From: Calderihabitans maritimus
GTDB lineage: Bacteria; Bacillota; KKC1; Calderihabitantales; Calderihabitantaceae
NCBI RefSeq assembly: GCF_002207765.1
Contig: NZ_BDGJ01000003.1
Span: 1 to 48,571 of the forward strand
DNA length: 48,571 nt
Reading direction: 5' to 3'
Shown one piece after another: positions 33,046 to 42,185 of the stretch (within the stretch, counting starts at the first letter, position 1; every line of letters begins with the position of its first letter). Position numbers and translations under genes: made by a program. The notes below the pieces were generated by a model, which was not told where the DNA came from, made no database searches, and saw only the letters and a program-made list of their open reading frames with translations.

Positions 33046-34491
33046 TTAGCCCGCGACTTTTTTCAAAACCGACAGATCCACGCCCCGCTGCCGCAGCCAC
33101 TTGGGCAGCAGTTCTTCATCTACCCTACGGCTCACCTCCGGAGCTTTTTTGAGTAACAGCTCCGCCAGCGGCTCGCTGACGTTAATGCCTCCCATGGCAC
33201 CGTCGAAAATAATTACCTTTCTGGTACCGGTGACCTTATAGGCAAACTCCATAGCCGCCTCGGTGCTTTCCGCCACTACCGCATACTTCATGTAGCTCAG
33301 ATTCTGCGGGTCGCGGTTGAAAAGCTCCGCCTGTTCCTGTCCAACGACTACCGTAGGAATATGCTCAGAGAAGAAGGCGCTGGGATAACCAGTCCAGGCG
33401 TAGTTGTGTACGCACATCTTAATGGCCGGATTGACCGGCGGAATATCCTTCAGTAGCGGTCTACCTTGCTTGCCGTAAAAAGCTTCCGTATACCATGTGT
33501 AGGCCGGTAGAGGTTTTTCGAGGTCATAGAGATCTGTATTGGCTCCGGCAAAGTTGGCGTAAATAACTCCTGCAGAAAATACGTAGGGTACCGGACAGGG
33601 GAAATCGAGAACAGCAATGCACTCGTCAATCTCTCCAAACAGGGTCATAATCTTCCCGTAGTACTGGCAGCCGGTAAAGGTTACCCGGTCGTTTAAAGCA
33701 TACAAGTCGTTGTCCACGTCTACACCTACCACGCCGTTGGGAGCAATAGTGAGGAAGGCAGCAAAGGCAAATTTGCTCTGAACGAAGGGCGAGTCAAAGA
33801 TGGCTCTCGCTATGAAGTTCGCTGCCCGCGGGCCAAGGTTCTGGTGATAGGTAGAGCGCGTTTCTATCCTAGCGTAGGACATACCAAAGGGTTTGACGGC
33901 TTTGTCAACCTGACGATGGAAGTGAACCTCCCGCACATCGCTGTGGTGAGTATGCACAATCCAGTCGGCGTCGTAAATTTTCTTTATCCCATACAAGGTA
34001 CCAATTTCTGTCTCGATAGGAATACCTTCGTCAATAGGTGCTACCCCTATGGCCTTTCCATTATAGTGCTTGTCCAACCCATACCGTTCGATATATTCTT
34101 CCGTTTCACGAAACCGCAGACCTACACCCGCGCGAAGCCGGATGTTTTTACACCCGGTACGCTCTTCGATAATGTCTTTAACCGCTTTTAACAGTTCTGC
34201 ATACGGTTCGCCTCCAAGCAATGTGAAACCGTGGTGCGAAGCCAGAACGTTTACCGTGTGCTCCGGCTTGATCATGCTCATGTCCACTTTCCTCAACGCT
34301 TCTTCTGCCGCCTTCCGCACTGCAGCAATCCCCTGCTCGCCGGGATAAATTACTTCCGGAAGATCTGGAAACAGTTCCTTAAGCAGCACCGAGGTCATCC
34401 CGGGCAGCTCCGATACCCTCGTCTTTACCAGGGAAGGATCAATACCATACTGGGATTCCCGCGGCGGAATAGGGGTAATGGGAGCCCGCAC
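33046..34491 (-). CDS. Divergent LarA-like (DUF2088-type) protein, candidate nickel-pincer enzyme
   Basis: 481 aa, GTG start 34489-34491 just after the ferredoxin stop. I infer distant LarA homology from layout. LarA uses H174, K184 (cofactor-linked) and H200; this protein has H190, K200 and H216 with the same 10- and 16-residue spacing, in DADWIVHTHHSDVREVHFHR then KPFGMSYARIETRSTYH. LVNKYG-type sequence also aligns (YIERYG). But H108 and the nucleotide-binding SDHTRP motif of LarA are not conserved (ASHHGFT here). The neighbouring larCBE make this the obvious candidate user of the pincer cofactor. A racemase, epimerase or other hydride-transfer reaction on a hydroxy acid is possible. Without a profile search this remains tentative. 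Confidence 0.5.
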   Translation of the reverse strand: MRAPITPIPPRESQYGIDPSLVKTRVSELPGMTSVLLKELFPDLPEVIYPGEQGIAAVRKAAEEALRKVDMSMIKPEHTVNVLASHHGFTLLGGEPYAELLKAVKDIIEERTGCKNIRLRAGVGLRFRETEEYIERYGLDKHYNGKAIGVAPIDEGIPIETEIGTLYGIKKIYDADWIVHTHHSDVREVHFHRQVDKAVKPFGMSYARIETRSTYHQNLGPRAANFIARAIFDSPFVQSKFAFAAFLTIAPNGVVGVDVDNDLYALNDRVTFTGCQYYGKIMTLFGEIDECIAVLDFPCPVPYVFSAGVIYANFAGANTDLYDLEKPLPAYTWYTEAFYGKQGRPLLKDIPPVNPAIKMCVHNYAWTGYPSAFFSEHIPTVVVGQEQAELFNRDPQNLSYMKYAVVAESTEAAMEFAYKVTGTRKVIIFDGAMGGINVSEPLAELLLKKAPEVSRRVDEELLPKWLRQRGVDLSVLKKVAG

Positions 34492-35115
34492 TTAAGAATC
34501 ACTCCTTTCCTCAGATGTGGCGGTTGCCACTACCTGGTCTAAAACTTTGATATCTTCGTCAAAGTAAAACCCTCGCTTGCCATGTTTTTCTTTGACTTCT
34601 GCCGGCACTTCCCAGGCAGTGACTGTAATACCGTACCATTGCCAGCCCTTAGCAGGCGGCTCAGGATTTATCCCCGCTGCTCTCAGCAACCTCAACACCG
34701 GCTGAATGCACTCTACTTTACAACCCGTCCGCACTCCGGTAACCAGTGAAATCTCTTCCGGTGTCTTGGCCCCTCTTAATATCGCCGCCGCTACTTCTTC
34801 CGCTCGAGTCGCTGTGCAGTAGCATATTATCTGTTCCGGATTAAAGTTCGCCTTACGGCAAAGAGAGGCAATTTCTTTGTAATCCAGTCCCTCTAAATCA
34901 ACTTTTACTACTAAAGGCTCCGCACGCTTCACCATAGTCACCGCATATTGCGGACACCGCTGCTCACATGCGGCACAACCTCGACATCTTTCTTCGTCTA
35001 CCACCGCCACCCGGTCAACAATTTTGACAGCAAGTACCGGACATACCCTTTCACATGTCTTGCACCCTATGCATTTCTCCGCATCTACTTGCGCTAAAAG
35101 GTTAACTACTTTCAA
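34492..35115 (-). CDS. Ferredoxin with 2x[4Fe-4S] and a BFD-like [2Fe-2S] domain
   Basis: 207 aa. N-terminal bacterial ferredoxin domain with C15-C18-C21-C25 and C44-C47-C50-C54, then a BFD/Fer2_BFD-like domain with C98-C100 (CYC) and C132-C136. A tail of about 70 residues without cysteines follows. Such fusions carry electrons among oxidoreductases. It sits between the aldolase gene (4 nt away) and the LarA-like gene (adjacent). The partner could be the aldehyde dehydrogenases or AORs of this island. Confidence 0.82.
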   Translation of the reverse strand: MKVVNLLAQVDAEKCIGCKTCERVCPVLAVKIVDRVAVVDEERCRGCAACEQRCPQYAVTMVKRAEPLVVKVDLEGLDYKEIASLCRKANFNPEQIICYCTATRAEEVAAAILRGAKTPEEISLVTGVRTGCKVECIQPVLRLLRAAGINPEPPAKGWQWYGITVTAWEVPAEVKEKHGKRGFYFDEDIKVLDQVVATATSEERSDS

Positions 35116-35118
35116 ACT

Positions 35119-36138
35119 TTAAGCTCCCCCTTTCCTTTGAGCTAGTTGGTATGCCACATCAACAATCATGTCTTCCTGCCCCCCGACCATCCGCCTCCTT
35201 CCTAATTCAACTAGTATGTCTCGAGGATCAAGGCCAAATTTCTCTGCCGCACGATAGGTATGCAGCAGAAAACTTGAATACACTCCCGCATACCCTAGCA
35301 TTAAAGAAGCGTTGCGTATTACTTGAGGACGGTGCATGAGCGGCTCCAGGATTTCTTCAGCCACGTCCATTACCTTGTAAAAGTCCACTCCTGTTTCATA
35401 ACCAAATTTTCGGAGCACTCCCACCAGCACTTCCGTCTGCGTATTTCCTGCTCCTGCCCCCAGGCCTCTCAAACAGCAGTCAATATAGGTTGCCCCCGCC
35501 TCCAGAGCAGCCAGGCTGTTGGCTGTAGCCATAGAAAGGTTGTTATGGGCGTGAAAACCTACCGGTACATTAACTGCATCACATACGGCGCCAACTCGCG
35601 CTTTTACATCATCAGGCAGCATGGCACCGGCTGAGTCGGCTACGTAAATAACTTCTGCCCCGTAAGATTCAAAGAGTTTGGCCTGTTCCGCCACTTTTTC
35701 CGGCGGCACCATGTGGGAAAGCATTAGAAATCCGAAGGCCTTCATGCCCAGCTTCTTGGCCAGACCAATATGCTGTTCACCTATATCAGCTTCAGTAACA
35801 TGGGTCGCCACTCGAACGGCCTGGGCACCGCAGTCCCGGGCCATTTCTAAATCTTCCTGGGTCCCAATACCCGGAAGCAGAAGGACCGTCAATTTGCCTC
35901 GTTTGATGACCGAAGCAGCGGCTCTGAGATATTCTTCGTCACTGGCAGCGGCCCAGCCATAGTTGTAGGAGGACCCTGCCAGTCCGTCTCCATGCGAAAC
36001 TTCGATGTACTCTACCCCCGATGCATCCAGGCCCTCGGCTATCTTGGCCACCTGTTCGGGAGTAAACTGGTGGCTAACGGCGTGACTCCCATCCCTTAGC
36101 GTGGAGTCAACTAAATGCACGCGCTTTGCTTCTCCCAT
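35119..36138 (-). CDS. mhpE: 4-hydroxy-2-oxovalerate aldolase
   Basis: 339 aa. Class II aldolase (DmpG/MhpE) that splits 4-hydroxy-2-oxovalerate into pyruvate and acetaldehyde, in a channel to the partner dehydrogenase. [11 protein letters not shown] near residue 13 and [13 protein letters not shown] near 200 provide the metal-binding D and H residues of the HMGL-like barrel. The DmpG-type C-terminal communication domain is present (about 280-339). It overlaps mhpF by 28 nt, as usual for this pair. Confidence 0.93.
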   Translation of the reverse strand: MGEAKRVHLVDSTLRDGSHAVSHQFTPEQVAKIAEGLDASGVEYIEVSHGDGLAGSSYNYGWAAASDEEYLRAAASVIKRGKLTVLLLPGIGTQEDLEMARDCGAQAVRVATHVTEADIGEQHIGLAKKLGMKAFGFLMLSHMVPPEKVAEQAKLFESYGAEVIYVADSAGAMLPDDVKARVGAVCDAVNVPVGFHAHNNLSMATANSLAALEAGATYIDCCLRGLGAGAGNTQTEVLVGVLRKFGYETGVDFYKVMDVAEEILEPLMHRPQVIRNASLMLGYAGVYSSFLLHTYRAAEKFGLDPRDILVELGRRRMVGGQEDMIVDVAYQLAQRKGGA

Positions 36139-37013
36139 ACAGCTACCCCACCTTTCTTCAGCATCCTTTGCGCCAAACGCTCACCAACTGCTACAGCAGC
36201 TGCGGTTATGATATCCAAATTTCCGGAATACTTGGGCAAAAAGTCACCTGCCCCTTCCACCTGGATAATAGTGGTCACTTTGTTACCGTCCAGGATAGGA
36301 GGTACGCGAAGCTTATATCCAGGAACGTAGCTCTGGACCTCTTTGACCATGGCTAGTACCGATTCCCGGATGGCTTTTTCATCCGGTTTTTCCACTTCCA
36401 CATAAACAGTGTTAGTCATCATAATGGGAGGCTCGGCCGGGTTTAAGATAATAATAGCCTTACTTTTTTGAGCGCCGCCGACTATTCTTAAAGCTTTTGC
36501 CGTGGTTTGGGTAAATTCATCAATATTTTGTCTAGTGCCAGGACCCGCGCTCTTGCTGGCTATGGCCGCTACAATTTCGGCATAGCGCGCCCCAGCAACC
36601 CGGTTAATGGCGTGAACTATAGGTACCGTCGCCTGCCCACCGCAGGTCACCAGGTTCAAATTGGGCTCTTCCGCCACTTCGTGCAAGTTCACGGGCGGAA
36701 CCACATAAGGCCCAACTGCCGCCGGCGTAAGGTCAATGGCAATTTTACCCGCCTCCTTCAAAAGAGGAGCATGCTGAAGGTGCGGTTTGGCGCCGGTAGC
36801 ATCAAAAACGATTTTTATGTCTTCGTCTTCCAGTATCGGCCCGATGCCTTCGATAGTGGTCTTGACTCCAAATGAACGCGCTCGCTTAATCCCTTCTGAT
36901 TCAACAATGCCCGCCACCATTTCCAATTGGAGGTACGGGCTGCGCCGGATCTTGTACATCAGGTCTGAACCTATGTTGCCTGGTCCAATGATAGCTACTT
37001 TGATTTTATCCAT
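36111..37013 (-). CDS. mhpF: Acylating acetaldehyde dehydrogenase
   Basis: 300 aa. Converts acetaldehyde, NAD and CoA to acetyl-CoA (DmpF/MhpF). Rossmann motif [13 protein letters not shown] at residues 6-18; catalytic cysteine in [12 protein letters not shown] near residue 131; [20 protein letters not shown], quoted here in part, is typical. SD AGGAGGTGG precedes ATG 37011-37013. It forms the channeling complex with the aldolase. Confidence 0.94.
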   Translation of the reverse strand: MDKIKVAIIGPGNIGSDLMYKIRRSPYLQLEMVAGIVESEGIKRARSFGVKTTIEGIGPILEDEDIKIVFDATGAKPHLQHAPLLKEAGKIAIDLTPAAVGPYVVPPVNLHEVAEEPNLNLVTCGGQATVPIVHAINRVAGARYAEIVAAIASKSAGPGTRQNIDEFTQTTAKALRIVGGAQKSKAIIILNPAEPPIMMTNTVYVEVEKPDEKAIRESVLAMVKEVQSYVPGYKLRVPPILDGNKVTTIIQVEGAGDFLPKYSGNLDIITAAAVAVGERLAQRMLKKGGVAVWEKQSACI

Positions 37014-37026
37014 GTGCTTCCACCTC

Positions 37027-37818
37027 CTAGATAATTCGCAAGGATACAGAACCTAAGCTATGGAAGGAAAAATGGAATACATCGCCTTTAGCGGCGTCAA
37101 CGGCGGCGGTAAAGGCACCGGACAGGATAATTTCACCTGCTTCAAGGGCGATGTCAAATTCACTAAGCTTATTGGCCAGCCAGGCTACTGCTGCCGCAGG
37201 ATGCCCCCACACAGCAGCCCCCGCACCTGTGTTTACCAGCTCGCCGTTTTTCTCTAAAACCATGCCTATGTGTCTCAGATCAAGGTCCTTCAGCGGTAAC
37301 ATGCGCCCGCCAAGTACGAAAAGCGCACTGGAAGCATTATCAGCTACCGTATCGGGAAGCTTAATCTTCCAGTCGCGAATCCGGCTATCCACTATTTCTA
37401 TAGCCGGCATTACCCCTTCGGTAGCGCGGTACACATCCGCTATGGTCACGCCTGGACCCCGCAAGGTTTCCTTCAGGATAAAAGCAATTTCTCCTTCGAC
37501 TTTGGGCTGCAGTAAGGACTCGCGTGGTACCGCTTCACCCTCAGGTACCAGCATGTGGTCCAACAGATGGCCGTAATCCGGTTCGTTTACGCCCAGAAGC
37601 TGTTGCATCCCCCTGCTGGTAAGCCCTATTTTTTTGCCGATGATTTTACGCCCGCTTTTTACTTTTTTTTCTACTCCTGCCAGCTGAATGCGATAGGCAG
37701 TTTCTACGGTGAGTTCTGGATAGGTCACCGTAAGCGGTTCAATGGGTTGCCTGTTCTTTTCAGCCTCAAGTAACTTTAAGGCTAGTTCTTGTACATCCAA
37801 TTGTTTCTCCACCTCCAT
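37027..37818 (-). CDS. mhpD: 2-oxopent-4-enoate hydratase/4-oxalocrotonate decarboxylase
   Basis: About 263 aa from ATG 37816-37818 ([13 protein letters not shown]). The alternative TTG at 37798-37800 is preceded by GGTGGAG. MhpD/DmpE/DmpH family of the FAH-like fold: [23 protein letters not shown] and [13 protein letters not shown] are conserved. Hydratase and decarboxylase paralogues are hard to separate by eye. Its product, 4-hydroxy-2-oxovalerate, feeds the next two enzymes. The start overlaps the upstream COG1058-like gene by 53 nt. Confidence 0.9.
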   Translation of the reverse strand: MEVEKQLDVQELALKLLEAEKNRQPIEPLTVTYPELTVETAYRIQLAGVEKKVKSGRKIIGKKIGLTSRGMQQLLGVNEPDYGHLLDHMLVPEGEAVPRESLLQPKVEGEIAFILKETLRGPGVTIADVYRATEGVMPAIEIVDSRIRDWKIKLPDTVADNASSALFVLGGRMLPLKDLDLRHIGMVLEKNGELVNTGAGAAVWGHPAAAVAWLANKLSEFDIALEAGEIILSGAFTAAVDAAKGDVFHFSFHSLGSVSLRII

Positions 37819-38692
37819 GCATAAACTTTTGCCACCGCTCCCGCAGAGCAGAGGCGATAACCTGGGCCAGGCTATCTTTGCTAAGCCCTTTGCGCAGCCC
37901 CTCGAGGAGATATTCACAGGCTAGCTTGACCTCGTCGTGGGGTCCCGGCAGGGCAATTAGCTTTGTTACTCCTACCTCCCCAACGGCAATCCTGACGCCG
38001 TCTTTATGATGGCGCAAGCCATCAGGAGTGAAGTTTAAAATATATGGCGTACTGGCTTCCGGATCTAGTCTCAAAACAGCCTCTACGGTAAAGTCTTTAT
38101 CTTCAGCTCCCACCCCGCCGGTGGTCACGATCAGTCCGTAGCCCTTCCCTAAAGCATCTTCCAATCTGGCTGCACTTGCATCTGCATCATCAGGTAAAAT
38201 ACCACCGTACTCGGCCTTGTAGCCAGCCTGCTTTAAGGCAGCTATCAAGTAAGGAGAATTGGTGTCTTTGATATTTCCCGCCAAAACTTCACTCCCTGAA
38301 GCAAAGACTAGCGCCCGTTTGCTCACTGTATCAGCTACCCTGTTGGCCAACTCAGAGGAAGCTCGTAATACATCTCTGGCTTCACCAGGATCCAAGGCTA
38401 TAAGACCCAAGACGCCTTCTGAGTGAATTTCAGGACTATTCATGGTAACTCCCGGAATACGCCGGAGACGCTCCATAAGCTCTTCACCTTTGCCGGCTAC
38501 AGCCTCTGCCGGCACCTCCCGCCGTAATATATCAAAAGCTATCAGGTTTGGCCTTACGTCAACTACCAAAACTTCGTGAGGTGCTAGTCCCAGTACGGCC
38601 GCTGCTTCTCTGGCGATTAATCCCAGATCGGCCTTCTCCAACTGAACGCCTTCAATCCAAAAAGTAGTCTTTTCTAGCAAATTCCAATTCAT
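37766..38692 (-). CDS. Molybdopterin-binding/CinA-type (COG1058) protein
   Basis: 308 aa. The C-terminal half (about 150-270) is a MoCF-binding domain, with LVFASGSEVLAGNIKDTNSPY, given in part, and IVTTGGVGAEDKDFT. This domain occurs in MogA/MoeA and in CinA, where it acts as a nucleotide pyrophosphatase. The N-terminal 140 residues are specific to this protein and I do not recognise them. It is second in the operon, after a NadC-like gene. It may handle a pterin or pyridine nucleotide used by the AORs or the pincer cofactor. Confidence 0.75.
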   Translation of the reverse strand: MNWNLLEKTTFWIEGVQLEKADLGLIAREAAAVLGLAPHEVLVVDVRPNLIAFDILRREVPAEAVAGKGEELMERLRRIPGVTMNSPEIHSEGVLGLIALDPGEARDVLRASSELANRVADTVSKRALVFASGSEVLAGNIKDTNSPYLIAALKQAGYKAEYGGILPDDADASAARLEDALGKGYGLIVTTGGVGAEDKDFTVEAVLRLDPEASTPYILNFTPDGLRHHKDGVRIAVGEVGVTKLIALPGPHDEVKLACEYLLEGLRKGLSKDSLAQVIASALRERWQKFMHGGGETIGCTRTSLKVT

Positions 38693-38706
38693 TTTAACCC
38701 GCCTTT

Positions 38707-39504
38707 CTATCCAGTAACATCCAGCCGGAAGTCCAGAAGCGGTGCATCTATAATGGCCCGCCCCACATCTACTATGTCTGCCCCTAAATTTGCCAGCCGC
38801 GGTATTTTATCAAAAGTAACTCCTCCCGCAAAGGCTATTTTAACCCGGTCTCGCCACCCATCCCGTTGGGCCAGCTCAATAACTCGTTTTAGATCAGCTT
38901 CGTCTCCCGTATCTATCATCAGGATGCCGGCTCCAGCCTCTACTGCCTCTTTTGCTTCGCCTTCAATAGCCGGGCCGTTACCTCGCAATTGCACTACTAC
39001 GCTCCGCCCCGGCAGCATTTTGGCCCGTTCAACGGCCGGCGTAATACCCCCTAACATGCGGATATAATTTTTGTCTAAATATACAAACGGCTCCTCGGTT
39101 ATTCTAATGCCAGCACCCCCCAGTTTGATGGCCTGGCGAAGTTCCTGGCGCACTTCAGCAGCCACCTTTTTCCAGGCGCCGCACACCACTTTTAGTCGTT
39201 CACCAGCAAGCTCTACTGCCCGGTTCGCTGCCGTGGCAACCCCCGACGGCTTGCCCAGGCAGCCCAGCATCATTTCCTCCGCCCGTACGATTTTTTCCGC
39301 CTCACCCTTACCGCGGAAAACGCAATGCCCCGGTTCCACCCGGTCACCGTCCTGAGAGAAGAACTCAATTTTCAATCCCAATTCTGTAGCAAACTCAACA
39401 GCCTTCCTGACCCCAGCCAAGACTCCTGCTTGGTTAACCCTAATTTCAAAGCCAAAAACCTTTTGGTGCAGCTCAGCAAAGAGATGTTCTCGAATATCCA
39501 ACAA
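38707..39504 (-). CDS. NadC/ModD-like phosphoribosyltransferase
   Basis: 265 aa, TTG start after GGAGGAG. It resembles the quinolinate phosphoribosyltransferase/ModD family: barrel with LGCLGKPSGVATAANRAVEL near residue 99 and AFAGGVTFDKIPRLANLGAD near 224. The NadC DTRKTTPGLR and DNH motifs are altered to CGAWKKVAAEV and KNYIRM, so the substrate is probably not quinolinate. It is the first gene of the operon controlled by the paired palindromes at 39614-39708. ModD-type proteins are of unknown function. Confidence 0.7.
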   Translation of the reverse strand: MLDIREHLFAELHQKVFGFEIRVNQAGVLAGVRKAVEFATELGLKIEFFSQDGDRVEPGHCVFRGKGEAEKIVRAEEMMLGCLGKPSGVATAANRAVELAGERLKVVCGAWKKVAAEVRQELRQAIKLGGAGIRITEEPFVYLDKNYIRMLGGITPAVERAKMLPGRSVVVQLRGNGPAIEGEAKEAVEAGAGILMIDTGDEADLKRVIELAQRDGWRDRVKIAFAGGVTFDKIPRLANLGADIVDVGRAIIDAPLLDFRLDVTG

Positions 39505-39613
39505 AATCTCCTCCTCTAACGCAGGCCGCTAATGTTTCGTTCGGTTCAGAAATTGTACAACGCTCACACCACCAGTAATGCCTTTCTCCAAATGTCTTTA
39601 AGCAATTGTTTCA

Positions 39614-39708
39614 TTCGATATTATCGAACTGCGTTTCTATTATTTAAATTCTCTTATTGTTTTAGCATTTCCTCTTTTTTTTATAATTTTTTATTCGATA
39701 ATATCGAA
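39614..39708 (-). promoter_or_regulatory. Control region of the catabolic operon: two perfect IclR-type palindromes
   Basis: Two perfect palindromes, TTCGATATTATCGAA (39614-39628) and TTCGATAATATCGAA (39694-39708), lie 80 bp centre to centre. Between them, on the minus strand, are AGGAAAT (39667-39673) and AGAGAATTT (39646-39654), 12 nt apart. The same layout recurs at 45701-45803 and before the iclR gene. 39505-39613 is the leader; the window 39505-39804 holds no gene. Confidence 0.8.
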
Positions 39709-39739
39709 ACCTTTTCAATAAGGTCGTACCAAGACAGCT

Positions 39740-39764
39740 AAAAAAATAAAGCGCCCGAAGGCGC
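39740..39764 (-). terminator. iclR terminator
   Basis: Minus strand GCGCC-TTCGG-GCGC hairpin followed by TTTATTTTTTT, just beyond the iclR stop codon. Confidence 0.8.
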
Positions 39765-39804
39765 ATTTTAAGAGCAGTTTATACCTCTTTCGTTCTCATG
39801 CAGT

Positions 39805-40629
39805 TTAATAGACAGATGCTTCATAACTCCCTGCCATACCGTCTGCCGCCGGACGGTAACCCAAGGCTCGGGAAATCTCATGCGCTGTCTCTACCACCAG
39901 TTTGACCATTTTCTGAAACCGTTCTCCCGAAAGACGCGCCACAGGCCCCGCAATGCTCATGGCCGCAATTACTCTTCCTTCATGGTTTCGAATAGGTGCC
40001 GCTACACAACGCAGGCTATCCATTATTTCCTCGTTATCTACAGCGTATCCCTGCTGGCGGATTCTAGCCAAATCCTCCGCCAGTTTCTCGGGGTCAGTGA
40101 TAGTGTTCTTGGTAAAACGCCGCAAACCCTTTTCAGCTATTATGCGCCGAACTTCACTGGGAGATGAATAAGCCAGCAGGACCTTACCCACCCCTGTACA
40201 GTGAGCGGGTAGTCTCGTTCCTACTTCTGAAACTATGCGTAACGACTGCCGACTCTCCCGCTTATCAATGTAAAGCACTTCGCCTTTATCGAGCACTACC
40301 AGGTGCACCGTTTCGCAGCATTCATCTACCAATTTCTGAAGATACGGCGCCGCCACTGCCCTTACATCCCAGTTCCTAGCTACAGCACTTCCAATTTCAA
40401 AAAGGCGAAGTCCTAATTTGTATTTACCGCTAAAAGGCGACTGTTCGATGAATTCAAATTCTTTTAAAGTACTCAACAAGCCATGTATTGTCGACTTAGG
40501 TAACTGGAGCTCACGGGCAATTTCCCCCAGACTCATTTCGCCTGCCTTGGCCAGTAATTCAATAATTGATATGGCTCTTGCCACCGCCTGCACTTTAACA
40601 TTTGGGTTATAAACATCTTTGCCTGGCAT
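39805..40629 (-). CDS. IclR-family transcriptional regulator
   Basis: About 274 aa from ATG 40627-40629 (MPGKDVYNPNVKVQAVARA). A longer TTG frame to 40701 would contain the operator, so I reject it. The winged HTH (about residues 16-75) includes LGEIARELQLPKSTIHGLLS. The C-terminal effector domain (about 100-270) has VGTRLPAHCTGVGKVLLAY and SIAGPVARLSGERF. A palindrome at 40654 precedes it (autoregulation). Palindromes of the same sequence mark all island operons. The effector is likely the pathway substrate, inferred. Confidence 0.9.
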   Translation of the reverse strand: MPGKDVYNPNVKVQAVARAISIIELLAKAGEMSLGEIARELQLPKSTIHGLLSTLKEFEFIEQSPFSGKYKLGLRLFEIGSAVARNWDVRAVAAPYLQKLVDECCETVHLVVLDKGEVLYIDKRESRQSLRIVSEVGTRLPAHCTGVGKVLLAYSSPSEVRRIIAEKGLRRFTKNTITDPEKLAEDLARIRQQGYAVDNEEIMDSLRCVAAPIRNHEGRVIAAMSIAGPVARLSGERFQKMVKLVVETAHEISRALGYRPAADGMAGSYEASVY

Positions 40630-40653
40630 TTGTTTCAACCGCCCCACATTTTG

Positions 40654-40745
40654 TTCGATATTATCGACCGTCTTACTAAATAAATTCTCTTTCTTGTCCA
40701 AATTTCCTGTTTCGTATCCGCTATTTTAGTTTCGATAAAAAATTA
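40654..40745 (-). promoter_or_regulatory. iclR control region
   Basis: TTCGATATTATCGAC (40654-40668), AGAGAATTT (40682-40690), AGGAAAT (40702-40708) and a TTCGATA half-site (40731-40737) follow the order and spacing seen at 39614-39708 and 45701-45803. Confidence 0.7.
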
Positions 40746-40815
40746 TGGTAAGTTTCCGCTTAATTGCTATCCACTGAAGACTTCATCGTTACCGAACAGC
40801 CACCCCACATTGCTC

Positions 40816-42168
40816 TCAATCCCCTAAGTACTCCTCCAGCCTGATTTTCTCAAAACCGGGGATTCTGATTCTCTCAAAACGTTCCGCGGGAGCACTAAGC
40901 GGTACGGTTGCATCAATGCCCATTTTATCACTCAAGCCGTCATCACTGGATGGGTCAAGTCTGTTTCCATGGGCTTGAGAAATTATAATAACATCTTTGC
41001 TCGCCTGACACCGAGTAGCAATAGCCCACTCTACATCTTCAGGATTAAAGATATCTACATCCTTATCTACAACTACTACATGTTTAACCTCCGCACTACT
41101 GGCAAAGGCAGCAAATATGGCGTTTTTTGCCTCTCCTTCATGTCTCTTATCGATAGCTATAACAGCGTGGTAGCGACATGTGCCTCCAGGAGTTAAGTGC
41201 ACTGCCCGAACCGTAGGAACTGCCTGCCTAACCATTTGGAAGAGTGTAGCCTCCCGTGGAATAGCTCCCAAGAGCAAATGCTCCCTTGTTGCCGCTACAA
41301 TGGTTTGATATATCGGCCGGCGTCTACAGGTAACAGCATCAATAACGATTACGGGCTTTTTACTGGCAGGACCGTAGTACTTCGGATACTCACCAAACGG
41401 ACCTTCTATCTCCCGCACCCCGGGTAGCAACCGTCCTTCCAGGACTATTTCTGCATGAGCTGGTACTTCTATATCCACTGTTTCACATTTTACCAACTGA
41501 AGAGGTTCTCCATGCAAGGCACTGGCAATCTCCAGTTCATCCACTCCAAAGGGTGTAATTGCCTGCGATGCCAGTAAGGTAAGGGGATCTACACCGATGA
41601 CCAGAGCAATCTCCAACGGCTGGTCTTTTTCTTCCACCTGCCGAAAAATATGCCACAGGTGGCGGGGTAAAATTAAGATACCCAGCCTGTTTGGACCCAG
41701 CAGCTGAAGCCTATGAATGGAGACGTTACGTACTCCAGTGCAAGGGTCTTTGGCAATAAGAAGAGCAGCAGTAATGTACGGTCCGGCATCCTTCTCGTGG
41801 TGGGTCGGGATGGGAAACATACTACCAAGGTCAATATTATCCCGGACTATAACTTCTTTGACAGGAGCTTTTTCTCTATCAATTAGGCAGCATGGCAGCG
41901 GATTAGCTTGCGCCTCAGCAAATTTAGTCACTAGTTCAGCTACGTTTATTTTCATAGCTTCAGCAATCAGCTGCCTGTTATGCAATATTCCGGCTACTAC
42001 AGGAACAGAATACCCTTTCACTTTTTCAAACTTCACAGCCCACTGCCCGTCAGCCTTCTTAGCCACAGCAGCCAGTTCGTATACCGGGTCAACTTCCCTT
42101 TTGACTTTCTTCAGATACCCCTTGGTTTCTAATGTTTTCAACCAACTGCGCAGGGAACGAAAACTCAT
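40816..42168 (-). CDS. UbiD-family decarboxylase
   Basis: About 450 aa; ATG 42166-42168 follows AAGGGTGG, favoured over GTG 42177. UbiD enzymes use prenylated FMN to (de)carboxylate aromatic or alpha,beta-unsaturated acids. EIEGPFGEYPKYYGPA near residue 260 holds the conserved glutamates; NVSIHRLQLLG and PTHHEKDAGPYITAA bear cofactor-binding residues. UbiX, which makes prFMN, is not in the window. The gene follows the alcohol dehydrogenase by 17 nt. It would remove or add a carboxyl group on the pathway substrate; which acid is unknown. Confidence 0.9.
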   Translation of the reverse strand: MSFRSLRSWLKTLETKGYLKKVKREVDPVYELAAVAKKADGQWAVKFEKVKGYSVPVVAGILHNRQLIAEAMKINVAELVTKFAEAQANPLPCCLIDREKAPVKEVIVRDNIDLGSMFPIPTHHEKDAGPYITAALLIAKDPCTGVRNVSIHRLQLLGPNRLGILILPRHLWHIFRQVEEKDQPLEIALVIGVDPLTLLASQAITPFGVDELEIASALHGEPLQLVKCETVDIEVPAHAEIVLEGRLLPGVREIEGPFGEYPKYYGPASKKPVIVIDAVTCRRRPIYQTIVAATREHLLLGAIPREATLFQMVRQAVPTVRAVHLTPGGTCRYHAVIAIDKRHEGEAKNAIFAAFASSAEVKHVVVVDKDVDIFNPEDVEWAIATRCQASKDVIIISQAHGNRLDPSSDDGLSDKMGIDATVPLSAPAERFERIRIPGFEKIRLEEYLGD

Positions 42169-42185
42169 TGGCACCACCCTTTTTG

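Noticed and set aside
38707-39504. Calling this gene a true nadC
   Set aside because: The DTRKT and DNH motifs are altered, and no nadA or nadB is present.
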